Origin: Leptospira wolbachii serovar Codice str. CDC
GTDB taxonomy: Bacteria > Spirochaetota > Leptospiria > Leptospirales > Leptospiraceae
Direction of reading: 5' to 3'
Assembly (NCBI RefSeq): GCF_000332515.2
Contig: NZ_AOGZ02000001.1
Span: forward strand, 2,501 to 66,500
DNA length: 64,000 nucleotides
The notes under the pieces are model-generated. The model had not been told where the DNA came from and did no database searches. It worked only from the letters and a program-made list of their open reading frames with translations. Both the position numbers and the translations under genes were made by a program. This document shows positions 38,851-49,439 of the stretch, piece by piece (the first letter of the stretch is position 1; the number at the start of each line of letters is the position of its first letter).

Positions 38851-39982
38851 TGTCATCAATATGTTCTAACCCAACAGATACACGAATAAGCCCAGGCAAA
38901 ATTCCTACTGCAAGTCTCTCTGCTTCTGATAATTTAGAATGTGTTGTTGAAGTGGGATGAGTTACAGTGGTTCTTGTATCACCTAAATTGGCAGTAAGAG
39001 AAAACCATTTCAAAGAATCTAAAAATTTTCTTGCTCTGTCTACTCCCCCTTTAATGACAAAGGAAACAATACCACCACCCAATTTCATTTGTTTTTTAGC
39101 GATCGCATAACCTGGATCTTTCGGTAAAAAAGGATACCGAACAAGTTCCACATCTGGTGATTGTTCTAAAAATTCAGCCAACTTTAAGGCGTTCTCAGAA
39201 TGTCTATCCATCCGCACAGCAAGTGTTTCTAAACTTTTTGAAATAATCCATGCATTCATAGGAGATAAAGCTGGCCCTGTATTACGGGCCATATAACGAA
39301 TGGGTTGGATAAATTCTTTTTTTCCTAAAATGACTCCGGCTATGACCCGTCCTTGGCCATCCAAGTATTTAGTTGCAGAGTGAATCACAACGTCAGCGCC
39401 AAAATCAGCTGGTCTCTGAATGTAAGGTGAACAAAAACAATTATCCACAATAAGGATCGCATTTTTCTTTTTACAGAGTGCTGATACCCAAGCTAAGTCT
39501 ACAATATCAAGACTTGGGTTGGAAGGTGTTTCAATATATACCAATTTCGTATTCTCTTGGAAAGCAGTTTCCCATAACTCTGGTTTGTTGATATCAACAT
39601 ACGTTGTGGTTACTCCAAAACGAGGGAGAATGTTTGCAAAAATCTGATGAGTGGACCCAAAAATGGCCCTTGCTGATACAATATGATCTCCCGATTTGAT
39701 AAGGCCAAACACAGATGTAAAAACTGCCGACATTCCAGATGCCGTTGCAATTCCATCCTCAGTATGTTCCAAAGAACATAGTTTATCGATAAGTTCCGTC
39801 GTATTGGGATTGGAAAACCTTGTGTATTGGTTACCGGTAACTTCCTCTGCAAAGAGAGCCCTTGCATGTTCCGCATCATCAAAAACAAAACTGGATGTTA
39901 AAAAAAGAGGGGTAGAATGTTCCTTTTCCCCGGTTCGTTTGGTTTGGATGCGGATGGCATCAGTTTCAAAGTGTTCAAACAT
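38810..39982 (-). CDS. metZ: O-succinylhomoserine sulfhydrylase (MetZ-like)
   Basis: 390 aa from the ATG at 39982. A Cys/Met-metabolism PLP enzyme: GNQYTRFSNPNTTELI, ASGMSAVF, ETPSNPSLDIVDLAW, VDNCFCSPYIQRP, and the PLP-lysine motif SATKYLDGQGRVIAG, which is characteristic of MetZ rather than MetB/MetC. It makes homocysteine from an activated homoserine and sulfide. Homologues with other substrates (methionine gamma-lyase, OAH sulfhydrylase) cannot be excluded. Its neighbourhood with sulfurtransferases is suggestive. A TTG four codons upstream is possible but lacks a ribosome binding site. Confidence 0.88.
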   Translation of the reverse strand: MFEHFETDAIRIQTKRTGEKEHSTPLFLTSSFVFDDAEHARALFAEEVTGNQYTRFSNPNTTELIDKLCSLEHTEDGIATASGMSAVFTSVFGLIKSGDHIVSARAIFGSTHQIFANILPRFGVTTTYVDINKPELWETAFQENTKLVYIETPSNPSLDIVDLAWVSALCKKKNAILIVDNCFCSPYIQRPADFGADVVIHSATKYLDGQGRVIAGVILGKKEFIQPIRYMARNTGPALSPMNAWIISKSLETLAVRMDRHSENALKLAEFLEQSPDVELVRYPFLPKDPGYAIAKKQMKLGGGIVSFVIKGGVDRARKFLDSLKWFSLTANLGDTRTTVTHPTSTTHSKLSEAERLAVGILPGLIRVSVGLEHIDDIIAEVKQALSNSK

Positions 39983-40078
39983 ATCTTCTACCAAGGTTGG
40001 CGATGAACGTTCGAATTCATTAATTTTTTTGGAAAAAATCTGCTATAGAATCGAATTTAAACTAATATAACAGAATTT

Positions 40079-40747
40079 TCAAGAAATTTCTGCAATTTTA
40101 CCGTCGATCATGTGGACACGGCGACTTGCAAGGCCCGCATAATCAGGGTCATGCGTAACAAATAGAATGGTAGTGCCATCTACTTGATTGATTCGTTTGA
40201 ATATTTCCATCACCTTATCACCATTAGCTGTATCTAAGTTTCCAGTTGGTTCATCGGCAAAGAGAAACTTTGGTTTTTGAACGAGAGCCCTTGCGATGGC
40301 AACCCTTTGGCCTTCTCCACCAGACATCTGACTTGGAAACTTATCCTTACAATGTAAAACTGAAAAACTTTCCATCAAATGGAGAGCATACTCTTCAATT
40401 GCTTTTTGAGAGCCAGTTTTTCTGGCAGGCATAGTAATGTTTTCAAGCCCTGTAAGTTCAGGAAGTAAGTAGTGAAATTGGAAAACAAAACCAATAGATA
40501 AATTTCTTAAACGATGAATCTCCTCACTTCCCATACCAACGAGCGACTGTCCATTCAATTTGACATCACCACTAGTTGGATTGTCTAAACCACTAACAAT
40601 ATACAGTAAAGTAGATTTACCAGATCCTGACTTACCCGTAAGGGCAACAAAATCACCTACTGCAATCTCCAAAGAAACATCCTTGATCACATCTTGCGGT
40701 GGTTCACCAAAAGATTTAAAAATATGATTGGCTTCGATTCCTAACAT
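40079..40747 (-). CDS. ABC transporter ATPase (LolD/MacB-type)
   Basis: 222 aa. Complete ABC ATPase with Walker A GKSGSGKST, Q-loop FQFHYLLPELTGLENI, signature MSGGEGQRVAIARAL, Walker [13 protein letters not shown] and the switch His in FVTHD. The LPELTGLEN and GNLDTANG context places it in the LolD/MacB/FtsE group. It pairs with the FtsX-type permease and the adaptor directly upstream to form an efflux or lipoprotein-release module. Confidence 0.9.
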   Translation of the reverse strand: MLGIEANHIFKSFGEPPQDVIKDVSLEIAVGDFVALTGKSGSGKSTLLYIVSGLDNPTSGDVKLNGQSLVGMGSEEIHRLRNLSIGFVFQFHYLLPELTGLENITMPARKTGSQKAIEEYALHLMESFSVLHCKDKFPSQMSGGEGQRVAIARALVQKPKFLFADEPTGNLDTANGDKVMEIFKRINQVDGTTILFVTHDPDYAGLASRRVHMIDGKIAEIS

Positions 40748-42001
40748 TTACGTTGCCCCTCGAATGATATCAACAGGAGAAAGCCGACTTGCCATCCGTG
40801 CCGGAATATAACTGGCGATCGATGCACTAAGTACTGCAATCGAAAATCCTTTCACGTAAATCATCCAGTCCCAAGAAATCATCATGGTTTTCATTAGTGC
40901 TTTTGAATTTTGTTTGGGGTCCCCAATAGGAATTCCATCGATATAATAACATCCGAGGATCCCGACTAAAATTCCAATCACCGCACCCAAGGTTCCCAAA
41001 AATAATCCTTGGAAAATAAACAGCTGGATTGTGTCCTTTTCGTCGAACCCAATCGAACGAAGGATGGCTACTTCCTTTTTCTTTTGGTTCACAACCATAT
41101 TCAAAATATTATAAATTCCAAAAGCAACCACGAGAATAATCGTAAACGTTGTTGAATTTCGCACTATATCCTGAGTTCTAAAAACTTGAAGAATACTTGC
41201 GTTTACTTCATCCCAACTTTCCACCTTATCTTTGCTAAAGTATCGCCAATCTTCTGCAATTTTTGCAGCTTCTCGAATGTCTTTAATTTTAACAATGATT
41301 TGCGAAATTTCGCCACTGGATTTCGTAATACTTTGAACCGTGGATAATGACGAATAAACCGTGACTTCATCAACAAGGCGGTTGCCTGTACTCAGAATTC
41401 CAACCACTTTCAAAGGAATTAAATCAGTTCCTGGGATGTAGACAGAAATGGTATCACCAATTTTCGCACCAAGTTTATTAAGCACACCCTCACCCATAAT
41501 AGCAAGAGAAGTTCCTCTGGATAAATCTGAAATTTTTCCCTCGATAATATAATCACCTAAATTAGTAACCTTAGGTTGGATATTGGGGTCAACGCCTACA
41601 AACCTTGCCGGTGCGGTTGCTTTTCCATTTACAAAAATAACTTCCTTGGTTAGTTGGGGAGCAAAGGAAAGAACCCTATGATCGTTAGATAGTTTGTCCA
41701 TCCACCCAAGAACATTTGTTAATCGAGAATTGTCAGTCCTTCCTGATGGGGGAGACAACCAACGAACTGTTTTACCTTGAAAAAAAACATCTTCGAATGT
41801 TCGTTCCGTAATAAGTTCATCTTTGGGAGAAATTTTGATTTGCCCATCGGAATTCACCAATTGGTCGGTAATGACTGCCTGGAACCCCAACATAATTCCT
41901 GAAAAGACAATATATCCAGCGGTCCCAAGTACAATTCCAATGAGTGTAAGGATAGATTGTTGTGGCCTAGAAAGGATCTGTCTAATGGCAAGAAACAACA
42001 T
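40748..42001 (-). CDS. FtsX/MacB-type permease
   Basis: 417 aa. One N-terminal transmembrane helix, a large periplasmic MacB-type domain (about 40-265) and three C-terminal helices (about 280-400) with NMVVNQKKKEVAILRSIGF and YIPARMASRLSPVDIIRGA, the classic FtsX/LolC endings. Overlaps the adaptor gene by 1 nt and abuts the ATPase gene. Works with the ATPase at 40079; cargo (lipoproteins, peptides or drugs) is not decided by sequence. Confidence 0.88.
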   Translation of the reverse strand: MLFLAIRQILSRPQQSILTLIGIVLGTAGYIVFSGIMLGFQAVITDQLVNSDGQIKISPKDELITERTFEDVFFQGKTVRWLSPPSGRTDNSRLTNVLGWMDKLSNDHRVLSFAPQLTKEVIFVNGKATAPARFVGVDPNIQPKVTNLGDYIIEGKISDLSRGTSLAIMGEGVLNKLGAKIGDTISVYIPGTDLIPLKVVGILSTGNRLVDEVTVYSSLSTVQSITKSSGEISQIIVKIKDIREAAKIAEDWRYFSKDKVESWDEVNASILQVFRTQDIVRNSTTFTIILVVAFGIYNILNMVVNQKKKEVAILRSIGFDEKDTIQLFIFQGLFLGTLGAVIGILVGILGCYYIDGIPIGDPKQNSKALMKTMMISWDWMIYVKGFSIAVLSASIASYIPARMASRLSPVDIIRGAT

Positions 42002-42771
42002 TAATTTTTTACCAATACTTCGTCGCCTTCTTTCAAATCTCCTTGGATGAGTTCCCCATATTCTGAATTGATAGCTCCGATCCGAATTTCAATTTTATCG
42101 CGTTTTCCATTCCGAAACCGAGTTAGTTTCCCACGATCAACTGCAACTAACGGAACTAAGATGACATTTTCCTTAGAAGACACTTCGATGGCAACGTCTG
42201 TTGTCATATCAGGTAAAATCCCTTGCGGAAGTTCATCTGGTTCGATTCGAACTAAAAACTGACCATTTGATGGATAGATCCTTTCCACCTTTCCCTTATA
42301 GACATTTCCTCGAATGGATTCAAAACTAAGTTGGGCTTGTTGCCCTGATTTGACTCGTAAAGCGGATTCTTGATCGAGAGATACCGAGATATAAACTTCT
42401 TTTAAATTTTGAATTTCCAAAAGCGGAAGCCCAGGCATAGCCGTTTCATTTTTGGCAACATTTAACTTGGTTAAGGTTCCGTTGAAAGGAGAGCGAAAGG
42501 TAATTCCTGAATCATTCACAAGGAGAGGTTGGCCTTTTGTGACAGCCTGCCCTTCTTCTACAAAGATCTCACGGACTGAAGCAGCAATTCCAAATTTTAA
42601 ACTAAAACTATCTACAGGTTTTACCGTTCCCAAAGCATAAACGGCTTCCACTAACGAACCTCTTTCGACTCCTAATCGGTTGGATTGGGAATTTCGGAGG
42701 AACCAAAAGGACGTAATGATTAGAACCATTACAATAATAAAACCAAGAATATATAGCTTTTTACGATCCAT
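42001..42771 (-). CDS. Periplasmic adaptor subunit (HlyD/MacA-like)
   Basis: 256 aa, short for the family. One N-terminal anchor helix (about 8-27), a lipoyl/barrel-sandwich half-motif (VREIFVEEGQAVTKGQPLLV, then SPFNGTLTKLNVAKNETAM), and a beta-barrel domain (SGQQAQLSFESIRGNVYKGK). The long alpha-hairpin found in most MacA proteins is missing, so it may not reach an outer-membrane TolC tube. First gene of the three-gene ABC module. Confidence 0.85.
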   Translation of the reverse strand: MDRKKLYILGFIIVMVLIITSFWFLRNSQSNRLGVERGSLVEAVYALGTVKPVDSFSLKFGIAASVREIFVEEGQAVTKGQPLLVNDSGITFRSPFNGTLTKLNVAKNETAMPGLPLLEIQNLKEVYISVSLDQESALRVKSGQQAQLSFESIRGNVYKGKVERIYPSNGQFLVRIEPDELPQGILPDMTTDVAIEVSSKENVILVPLVAVDRGKLTRFRNGKRDKIEIRIGAINSEYGELIQGDLKEGDEVLVKN

Positions 42772-42826
42772 GATGACCTAATCGTAATCAATCAAGTGTT
42801 TTTGGAAATTCTTTTTCTAAGGAAAT

Positions 42827-44116
42827 CTAAAGAGACAATCCAAAAACAAACTCACCTTCTCTATCTTTGGCGGGCTTGTAATCCAGACACCTAACATCTA
42901 CAAATTGACCTGTTTGTAGGGTATCAAATCGGAAAGAATCAGCCAACCTGCCTTTCAGATAATTGTCAGTCACAAACCTTCCATCACTTTCAAGAATGGC
43001 TTCATAAGTTTTTCCAATCACTGACTCTGCGTATTTAGTATGAAGCGCAGAACTAAGTGACATCAAATCAAGCACTCTGCGTTTTTTTTCATCACCCGGA
43101 ATAGGATCCCCAAAAGATTCAGCAGTTGTACCTTTCCGAACCGAATACGGGAATACATGCAGTTTTGCAAACCCAAGCTCCACTAACAATTGTTTTGTTT
43201 CCTGAAACTCTATCTCTGTTTCAGAAGGGAATCCAACGATTACATCGGTTCCGAGGAATAAGTTGGGAAGTTTTTCTTTTGCAAGTTCTATCCTTGTGCG
43301 GAAGGCATCTGGATGATAAGTCCTTCGCATATCTTTTAAAACTTTACGGCTGCCACTTTGAATGGGTATATGCAAAAATTTACAAAACCTGGAATGTTTC
43401 ATTAGATCAAGTAGGCCGGGGCCCACATCGGGTGGTTCAATGGAAGACAGACGAATTCTAGAGTATTCTAAAATTTTTAGAATACCTTCCAATAGATTTA
43501 AAAAACCCTTCTCCCCATTTTCTAACCGGTACCAGCCCAAATTAACGCCCGTTAGCTGGATTTCACCAACACCATTGTCTTGTAAGTATCTAACTTGGTC
43601 TAAAACGTCATTGTAATTTCTACTGACCCCAAGGCCCCTTGCTGCAGGAATTTTACAATAGGAACATTTCCTATTACAACCATCTTGAATTTTTAAATAC
43701 GCACGGGTATGACCTTCCGGAAGCACATCCGAATAAGAAAAACGGTCAAGGGCTTTATGGGGATAAGTTTCTTTTCCTTCCCAATCTTCTAATATTTTAT
43801 ATGGAAGGGAACTTTTTTCCGTATTCCCAAAAACACCAAAAACGCCAGGTATATTTTGTAAGATTTCTTTGTCAGTTTCCGCATAACAGCCGGTCACATA
43901 GACTTTTGCACCGGGATTTGTGCGAATGGCGTTACGAATGATATTTCTGTTCTTTACATCCGCTTTATTAGTAACGGTGCAAGTGTTGACAACGATGTAT
44001 TGAGCCTCTTCTTCCGCTTGGGCAAGAGAAAAACCTTTGTCTCTCAGCACAGAGTACATACCATCGGTTTCAAAAAAGTTCAACCGACAGCCAAGTGTAT
44101 GAAACTTAATTTTCAC
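42827..44116 (-). CDS. mtaB: tRNA t6A methylthiotransferase MtaB
   Basis: 429 aa, start GTG at 44116 overlapping the TPR gene stop (GTGA). A radical-SAM methylthiotransferase that turns t6A37 of tRNA into ms2t6A. The N-terminal cluster ligands Cys10, Cys46 and Cys77 and the radical-SAM triad CNRKCSYC (Cys147, 151, 154) are present, with the C-terminal TRAM region. The signature NVGWYRL-type and [13 protein letters not shown] segments and length fit MtaB better than MiaB. Confidence 0.92.
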   Translation of the reverse strand: MKIKFHTLGCRLNFFETDGMYSVLRDKGFSLAQAEEEAQYIVVNTCTVTNKADVKNRNIIRNAIRTNPGAKVYVTGCYAETDKEILQNIPGVFGVFGNTEKSSLPYKILEDWEGKETYPHKALDRFSYSDVLPEGHTRAYLKIQDGCNRKCSYCKIPAARGLGVSRNYNDVLDQVRYLQDNGVGEIQLTGVNLGWYRLENGEKGFLNLLEGILKILEYSRIRLSSIEPPDVGPGLLDLMKHSRFCKFLHIPIQSGSRKVLKDMRRTYHPDAFRTRIELAKEKLPNLFLGTDVIVGFPSETEIEFQETKQLLVELGFAKLHVFPYSVRKGTTAESFGDPIPGDEKKRRVLDLMSLSSALHTKYAESVIGKTYEAILESDGRFVTDNYLKGRLADSFRFDTLQTGQFVDVRCLDYKPAKDREGEFVFGLSL

Positions 44117-44892
44117 AGGGATGTGAAGGCAGCAATCCGTTTAGAATTTTCTTTAATTGTAATACTTTCCCCATTCAAATCAGAAGCTTTCTGAATACAT
44201 TCCTTAGCTTCCGTTAAATAAGTGTTTGCTTGATTTTTTTTACCCAATTTTTTGTTCGATTTGTATAAGGACTCTTGAACGAGGGCTAAGTTATTCCAAA
44301 TTTCCGCAGAATTTTGGTTCAAAGAAGATGCCCATCGTAAACTAACATCTGCTTTGTCATAATTCTTTAAGTTATAATAAATTTTGCCTTCTAATTCCAA
44401 CATCCGAAAGTCGCTTGGACTACCTGCCTTTGCTTTTTCAATTTGAGACAATGCTGTTTTAGAAGCACCTTTTTCTGAAAGAGCCAAAGCATAAAAATAT
44501 CTAACTTCTGGATTTTGTGGGTATAAAGGAATGGTTTTTTCTGCCAGTTCAATGGCGGGTTTCCATTTTTTATGCCGAGTCAAAATGGCAAGGCTACCTT
44601 GCAAAAGATCTTCATCATCGGGTTTACGTTTTCTCGCTTCCAAAATATTTTTATAGGAATTTTCGAAATCATTCAACTTGTCATAGTTATATGCAAGTAA
44701 GGCATAAAATTCATAGGAAGACTTACCATCTGTGAGTAGGCTTTTTACAAGCTCAATGGACTTGTTATAATTTTTTACCTTGTATTCATCAACAGCTTGA
44801 AAGTAAGCAGAACCAACTTGTTCTTTTTCTTGAGAATAAAGGGAAGTTACGAGAAGACAAGTAACAGCAGCAATCTGAATAAAATGTTTCAT
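44113..44892 (-). CDS. Exported TPR-repeat protein
   Basis: 259 aa. Signal peptide about 1-20 (SLYSQ). The rest consists of several tetratricopeptide repeats: [80 protein letters not shown] proteins mediate protein-protein contacts; partner unknown. It overlaps both neighbours by 4 nt, so it is inside the clpC-mtaB operon. Confidence 0.8.
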   Translation of the reverse strand: MKHFIQIAAVTCLLVTSLYSQEKEQVGSAYFQAVDEYKVKNYNKSIELVKSLLTDGKSSYEFYALLAYNYDKLNDFENSYKNILEARKRKPDDEDLLQGSLAILTRHKKWKPAIELAEKTIPLYPQNPEVRYFYALALSEKGASKTALSQIEKAKAGSPSDFRMLELEGKIYYNLKNYDKADVSLRWASSLNQNSAEIWNNLALVQESLYKSNKKLGKKNQANTYLTEAKECIQKASDLNGESITIKENSKRIAAFTSL

Positions 44893-45323
44893 AAAAGATC
44901 CGAGGGAACTGTAATGGAGTTCAAATTGACCGAATCTATCCTAGAATGGTAGGGTTCGATGGGGTCCAGGTATAGGAAAACGCTGCCCCCCTTGGAAAGC
45001 AAGTAATGTTCGATATGTTCTTCCGTGATGATCTCTGAATCTTCCGTATACAAAATGGGATTTTCACCTGGTCCTAAATGGACATGAAATTCCTGATTGG
45101 TAAGAAAATCGGACAGATTGAGATAACCAGAGCCAAAATAGAGACCCGACTGAAAGTAATATTTATAAAAAACTTTGACTTCTGGGAGGATAAGATTGGG
45201 CCGAATGTAACCCAGTTCGATCCGTTCGATGGTTCCAACGGTGCGGATTTTCCGGAGTTGGAACCATACTTTGCGAATAAAAAAATAAGAAAACAGAAAG
45301 ACGAGGGGAATGAGGATAGCCAT
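44889..45323 (-). CDS. Small membrane protein of unknown function
   Basis: 144 aa. One N-terminal membrane helix (about 2-18) followed by a soluble beta-rich part with GTIERIELGYIRPN, VFYKYYFQSGLYFGSGYLNL and FHVHLGPGENPILY, reminiscent of DUF3592-type proteins. Function unknown. It sits between clpC (26-bp gap) and the TPR gene (4-nt overlap) in the same transcript. Confidence 0.6.
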   Translation of the reverse strand: MAILIPLVFLFSYFFIRKVWFQLRKIRTVGTIERIELGYIRPNLILPEVKVFYKYYFQSGLYFGSGYLNLSDFLTNQEFHVHLGPGENPILYTEDSEIITEEHIEHYLLSKGGSVFLYLDPIEPYHSRIDSVNLNSITVPSDLL

Positions 45324-45349
45324 TTCCGTTCGCCTGTCCGAAAGACTCT

Positions 45350-47902
45350 CTAAACGAGAGCCAAATCTTTTTCCTCAGCACTAGGAGAAGAACCACCGTC
45401 TTTTTTCGGAGCTTCCTTGTATTCAGTCCAAGGAGTTTCTGTATACACGAGTTTCCCCTCGGCCAAATCTACTAGGATCTTAGTTGGGTTATCATAGACA
45501 CCTTTCAACGATTGCACTGCCATATAGTCTTCCAATTCTCTTTGGAAAACTCTTCTGAGAGGACGAGCTCCATAGTTTTGGTCGTATCCAATGGTAGCAA
45601 AATGTTCTTTTGCAGCAAAAGAAAGATCCACTAGCACTTTCTTTTCAGTCAAACGTTTGTTAAAGTCTTTCAACATGATGTCTACAATGTTTACGATCTC
45701 TTCTTTTTTGAGAGGAGCAAAGTAAACAACTTCATCTACACGGTTGAGGAACTCTGGATTGAAATGTTTTTTCAATTGTTCCCTAGCTTGTTCTGCTTTG
45801 TAAGTTTCTCTTTCGTCTGCAAAATCCTCAAAACCCAATCGACCACCTTTAGAAATTTCTTTCGCAGCGATGTTCGACGTCATGATGATGATCGTATCTC
45901 GGAAATTTACTTTTCTACCTTTAGTATCTGTTAAATTCCCTTCTTCCATAATTTGAAGTAGGATATTAAAAAGATCATGGTGAGCTTTTTCGATCTCATC
46001 AAGAAGAACCAAACTATACGGTTTTCTTCTTACAAATTCTGTAAGTTGGCCACCATCATCATATCCTACGTAACCTGGAGGTGCTCCAATTAGTCTTGAG
46101 ACTGCATGAGGTTCCATGTATTCGGACATATCGATTCGAAGCATATTGTCTTCCGAACCAAAGAGTTGTTCTGCGAGCGCTTTTGCTAGTTCCGTTTTTC
46201 CGACACCCGTTGGCCCAAGGAAAATAAACGATCCTGTAGGACGTTTTTCACTTTTGAGTCCAGTGCGAGAACGTCTGACAGCACGAGCTACTTTTTCAAT
46301 AGCGTCGGTTTGACCCACGATGCGAGTTTTGATGTCTTCTTCCAAATTGAGAAGTTTTGTATTCTCGGACTCTTCCATTTTTTTCAAAGGAATTCCTGTC
46401 CAGAGGCTAACAACGGATAGAATATCTTCTTCTTCAATCGAAACAGCATACCCTTCCATTCGTTCTTGCCACTGTTTGGTTTTTTCATCCAGAAGGCCTT
46501 TTTTACGATTCACTTCATCACGAACCGCTGCTGCTTTTTCATACTCTTGGCTTCGAACTAAATCTTCTTTTTTAACAGAAAGACCTTTGATCTCTTCTTC
46601 AATTTCCTTGATTTCGTTAGGACGTTGGCAATTCGCAAGGCGCGCTTTCGCTCCCGCTTCATCTATGATATCAATGGCTTTGTCTGGTAAAAAACGATCG
46701 TTGATATAACGGTGAGATAATTTTACCGCTTGTTCGATTGCTTTTTCCGTATAACGAACCTTATGGTGAGCTTCGTAAGCTTTTTTCAAACCATCTAAGA
46801 TCAGAACCGCATCATCCACGGAAGGTTCAAGAACCTTCACCATTTGGAATCTTCTTTCCAAGGCAGAATCTTTTTCTATGTATTTACGGTATTCATTATT
46901 TGTGGTAGCACCAATACATTGTAGCTCGCCCCTTGCTAGGGCTGGTTTGAGAATGTTTGCTGCATCCACTGCTCCTTCTGCGGCACCGGCACCAATGAGA
47001 GTGTGTAACTCATCAATAAAGATGATGATGTTTTGGGAAGTGACGATTTCTTTCATGATTTTTTTCAATCGTTCTTCAAATTCACCACGGTATTTAGTAC
47101 CTGCAATCAGGCTTGCCAAATCCAAAGATAACACTCGTTTGTCGAAAGGTAGATCAGGAACCAACTTTTCAATCACTGCTTGCGCAAGTCCTTCTACAAT
47201 GGCCGTTTTACCAACACCGGACTCTCCCACAAGAACTGGGTTATTTTTTGTTTTACGTGAAAGGATTTGGATGACCCGTTCGATTTCTTTGGAACGACCA
47301 ATCACTGGATCCAATTTTTTCTCACGAGCCAGTTGTGTTAGGTCCCGTGCAAACTCATCCAAAATAGGAGTTTTACTTTTTTCTTGTCTTGGAGCCGCTG
47401 TTTGCGTTTGGCCTTGGGTACCCGATTGTGTCCCGGTTGCCCCACCACCTACCGCACCCGAAGGTGGCGCTCCTAGAAGTCGTAAAATCTCTGATTTAAT
47501 GACGTTATAATTTACGCTGAAAGAGGATAACGATCCACCGGCGATATTATTGTTATCGCGAAGTAGTGCCAAAAGAATGTGTTCCGTTCCCACATAGTTG
47601 TGTTTGAGGCGTTTTGCTTCCTCTTTAGAAACTTCGATCATCTTTTGGTATTTGTCTTGTCCTTGGCTCACATCAAGCAACAAGGCACCGGAACCCTCAC
47701 GAGTTCTCTTTTCGACTTCTTTACGGAGTTCGTTTAAATTGATGTTTAGATTCGTAAGAATCTTAATCGCGACAGAGTCCTCCTCCCGGAGAAGCCCAAG
47801 TAGAATGTGTTCAGGACCGATAAAATCGGAACCCAAACGTTTAGCCTCATCTTGGGCGATTTCGTTGATGACTCTTTTTGCTCTTTTTGTGAATTCCAAC
47901 AT
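45350..47902 (-). CDS. clpC: ATP-dependent Clp protease ATP-binding subunit ClpC
   Basis: 850 aa, full length. Two N-terminal Clp repeats (about 1-145), a Gly/Thr/Gln-rich linker, the first AAA domain with GESGVGKT, a UVR-type middle domain ([20 protein letters not shown]), and the second AAA domain with [16 protein letters not shown]. This middle-domain layout is that of ClpC rather than ClpA or ClpB. It unfolds proteins and feeds them to ClpP (not in this window). In Firmicutes, ClpC works with McsB-phosphoarginine tagging, and a shortened McsA/McsB-like gene lies directly upstream here (60-bp gap). Confidence 0.96.
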   Translation of the reverse strand: MLEFTKRAKRVINEIAQDEAKRLGSDFIGPEHILLGLLREEDSVAIKILTNLNINLNELRKEVEKRTREGSGALLLDVSQGQDKYQKMIEVSKEEAKRLKHNYVGTEHILLALLRDNNNIAGGSLSSFSVNYNVIKSEILRLLGAPPSGAVGGGATGTQSGTQGQTQTAAPRQEKSKTPILDEFARDLTQLAREKKLDPVIGRSKEIERVIQILSRKTKNNPVLVGESGVGKTAIVEGLAQAVIEKLVPDLPFDKRVLSLDLASLIAGTKYRGEFEERLKKIMKEIVTSQNIIIFIDELHTLIGAGAAEGAVDAANILKPALARGELQCIGATTNNEYRKYIEKDSALERRFQMVKVLEPSVDDAVLILDGLKKAYEAHHKVRYTEKAIEQAVKLSHRYINDRFLPDKAIDIIDEAGAKARLANCQRPNEIKEIEEEIKGLSVKKEDLVRSQEYEKAAAVRDEVNRKKGLLDEKTKQWQERMEGYAVSIEEEDILSVVSLWTGIPLKKMEESENTKLLNLEEDIKTRIVGQTDAIEKVARAVRRSRTGLKSEKRPTGSFIFLGPTGVGKTELAKALAEQLFGSEDNMLRIDMSEYMEPHAVSRLIGAPPGYVGYDDGGQLTEFVRRKPYSLVLLDEIEKAHHDLFNILLQIMEEGNLTDTKGRKVNFRDTIIIMTSNIAAKEISKGGRLGFEDFADERETYKAEQAREQLKKHFNPEFLNRVDEVVYFAPLKKEEIVNIVDIMLKDFNKRLTEKKVLVDLSFAAKEHFATIGYDQNYGARPLRRVFQRELEDYMAVQSLKGVYDNPTKILVDLAEGKLVYTETPWTEYKEAPKKDGGSSPSAEEKDLALV

Positions 47903-47962
47903 GCCGCACCCTGCCTTTATTAATTAGACGAACGTCCTTGTTCCCATCATGACCGTACCGGT

Positions 47963-48742
47963 TTAATAGGAGCCTAGTAAACCAAGAATTTTGTAAAACT
48001 GACGTTTTTGAACTGCCAAAACGTTCTTCCACGAGATTTTTACGACAAGAACTCGGTCTTTTCCGATGTTCCTAATTCTATAATCGGTGGATGGAGCAAA
48101 TTCTATACCAAATTCAGACAATGTTTGTAAAATTGAAAAAAACTCAGAAACGACCTCTGGCGTGAGTCCGAGCAGGATCGAATCCCTCCTTCCAGCCCCT
48201 AAATTCGTAGGACAAGAAGAGACAAATCCAATCTCTGGAAGCTCTGCCCAATGGGATTTTTGGAACAAAAACCGAAAGATAGAAATCTTTTCCTTTTTCT
48301 GGACTAAGGTTTGGTTTCGATTTGGATATGGATGGAAGGAGATTTCTTCCCAACGGATATGGTCCTCCGATCCCAAATAAAAACCCATCCTAGGTTCTGG
48401 ATTCTCCTCTAAATGCAAAGAAGGCAAATTTGTATCCAAATACAATTGGGAGCCGAATCCACTTTCAACTAACAATTGTTTGGATTTATCTAACAATGGA
48501 TCATAAAAAGGAAACAAACTCGATTTTAGATTTCTTGTGATGCGGGTTCGCAGTGAAAAAAGAGTCAGAGACGATAAATTCTCTTTTATAAAACTTTCTA
48601 AAGTTTGGATTTGGTTTTCGGGAATTTTTATTCTGCGGTTTGGTTTGGGATAGTTAAAAATTTGAGCACAATGGACACAGCCGAACTTGCCGCTTTTACG
48701 AAACTGAATTTCTTTGGCTCCGCAAAAACGACAAAATCGCAT
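47963..48742 (-). CDS. Shortened McsA-McsB-like fusion (zinc finger plus guanidino-kinase-like domain)
   Basis: 259 aa. The N-terminus has a four-Cys zinc ribbon (Cys4, 7, 22, 25: CRFCGAKEIQFRKSGKFGC), resembling the second zinc finger of McsA. The body resembles protein-arginine kinase McsB: RTRITRN (65-71), SEDHIRW (125-131, versus NEEDH) and SCPTNLGAGRRDSIL (176-190) with the conserved Cys of the ATP:guanido phosphotransferases. It then ends about 100 residues earlier than McsB (about 350 aa). Whether it phosphorylates arginine is unproven; the first Glu of NEEDH is Ser. The start codon follows the lolD stop by 1 bp and clpC lies downstream, as in Firmicute mcsA-mcsB-clpC. Confidence 0.75.
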   Translation of the reverse strand: MRFCRFCGAKEIQFRKSGKFGCVHCAQIFNYPKPNRRIKIPENQIQTLESFIKENLSSLTLFSLRTRITRNLKSSLFPFYDPLLDKSKQLLVESGFGSQLYLDTNLPSLHLEENPEPRMGFYLGSEDHIRWEEISFHPYPNRNQTLVQKKEKISIFRFLFQKSHWAELPEIGFVSSCPTNLGAGRRDSILLGLTPEVVSEFFSILQTLSEFGIEFAPSTDYRIRNIGKDRVLVVKISWKNVLAVQKRQFYKILGLLGSY

Positions 48743-48743
48743 A

Positions 48744-49439
48744 TCAAGTAACTGGGGTTAGTTGTCCCGATACAATCCTGTTTCGTTTATGAGCCATGGA
48801 AGCAAGCTCCAAGTCATGAGTCACAAGAATCAAAGAAAACTTAAATTCATTTTGGAGTTCTTTGATAAGATCCATCAAATGACGAGAGTTGTCTCGGTCC
48901 AAGTTTCCTGTGGGTTCATCGGCCAAAATCAGTTGTCTTCTTCCCACAAGGGCCCGAGCCACGCCGACTCTCGCACTCTCTCCACCAGAAAGTTGGGAAG
49001 GGAAACTTCCAGTCCTTTCCCCAAGGCCTACTTTTTTTAAAATCTCTGTAGCTTGGACTTTAGCGATGCTCGGATTCATCCTTGCAATGAGAAGAGGCAT
49101 CATCACATTTTCCAATGCCGTAAAGTCTGGTAATAAAAGATGTTGTTGGAAGATAAAAGAAATTTTTTCAGCACGGAAAGTTTCTCTTTGTTTTTCGTTC
49201 AGGTTCTTTAAGGAAACCCCGCAAACTTCCACCTCACCGTCGTCAAACGAATCCATAGCGCCAAGAATATTGAGGAGAGTGGACTTACCAACACCAGAGG
49301 CTCCTTCCACAGAAACAATCTCTCCAGGCATCACTTCAAAATCCAGACCTGAAATGATATGGTACTTTTTGTCTACAACCTGGTAGTATTTTTCTAATTT
49401 GCGAACAGAAACAGTCGGTTTTACATTCATATCAGTCAT
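48744..49439 (-). CDS. lolD: Lipoprotein-releasing ABC ATPase (LolD-like)
   Basis: 231 aa. Walker [11 protein letters not shown]-loop [18 protein letters not shown], signature [15 protein letters not shown], Walker [12 protein letters not shown] and [18 protein letters not shown] and GNLDRDNS fit LolD. It overlaps the LolC/E-type gene by 8 nt, so both form one complex that releases lipoproteins from the inner membrane for sorting to the outer membrane, a step important in lipoprotein-rich spirochaetes. Confidence 0.9.
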   Translation of the reverse strand: MTDMNVKPTVSVRKLEKYYQVVDKKYHIISGLDFEVMPGEIVSVEGASGVGKSTLLNILGAMDSFDDGEVEVCGVSLKNLNEKQRETFRAEKISFIFQQHLLLPDFTALENVMMPLLIARMNPSIAKVQATEILKKVGLGERTGSFPSQLSGGESARVGVARALVGRRQLILADEPTGNLDRDNSRHLMDLIKELQNEFKFSLILVTHDLELASMAHKRNRIVSGQLTPVT

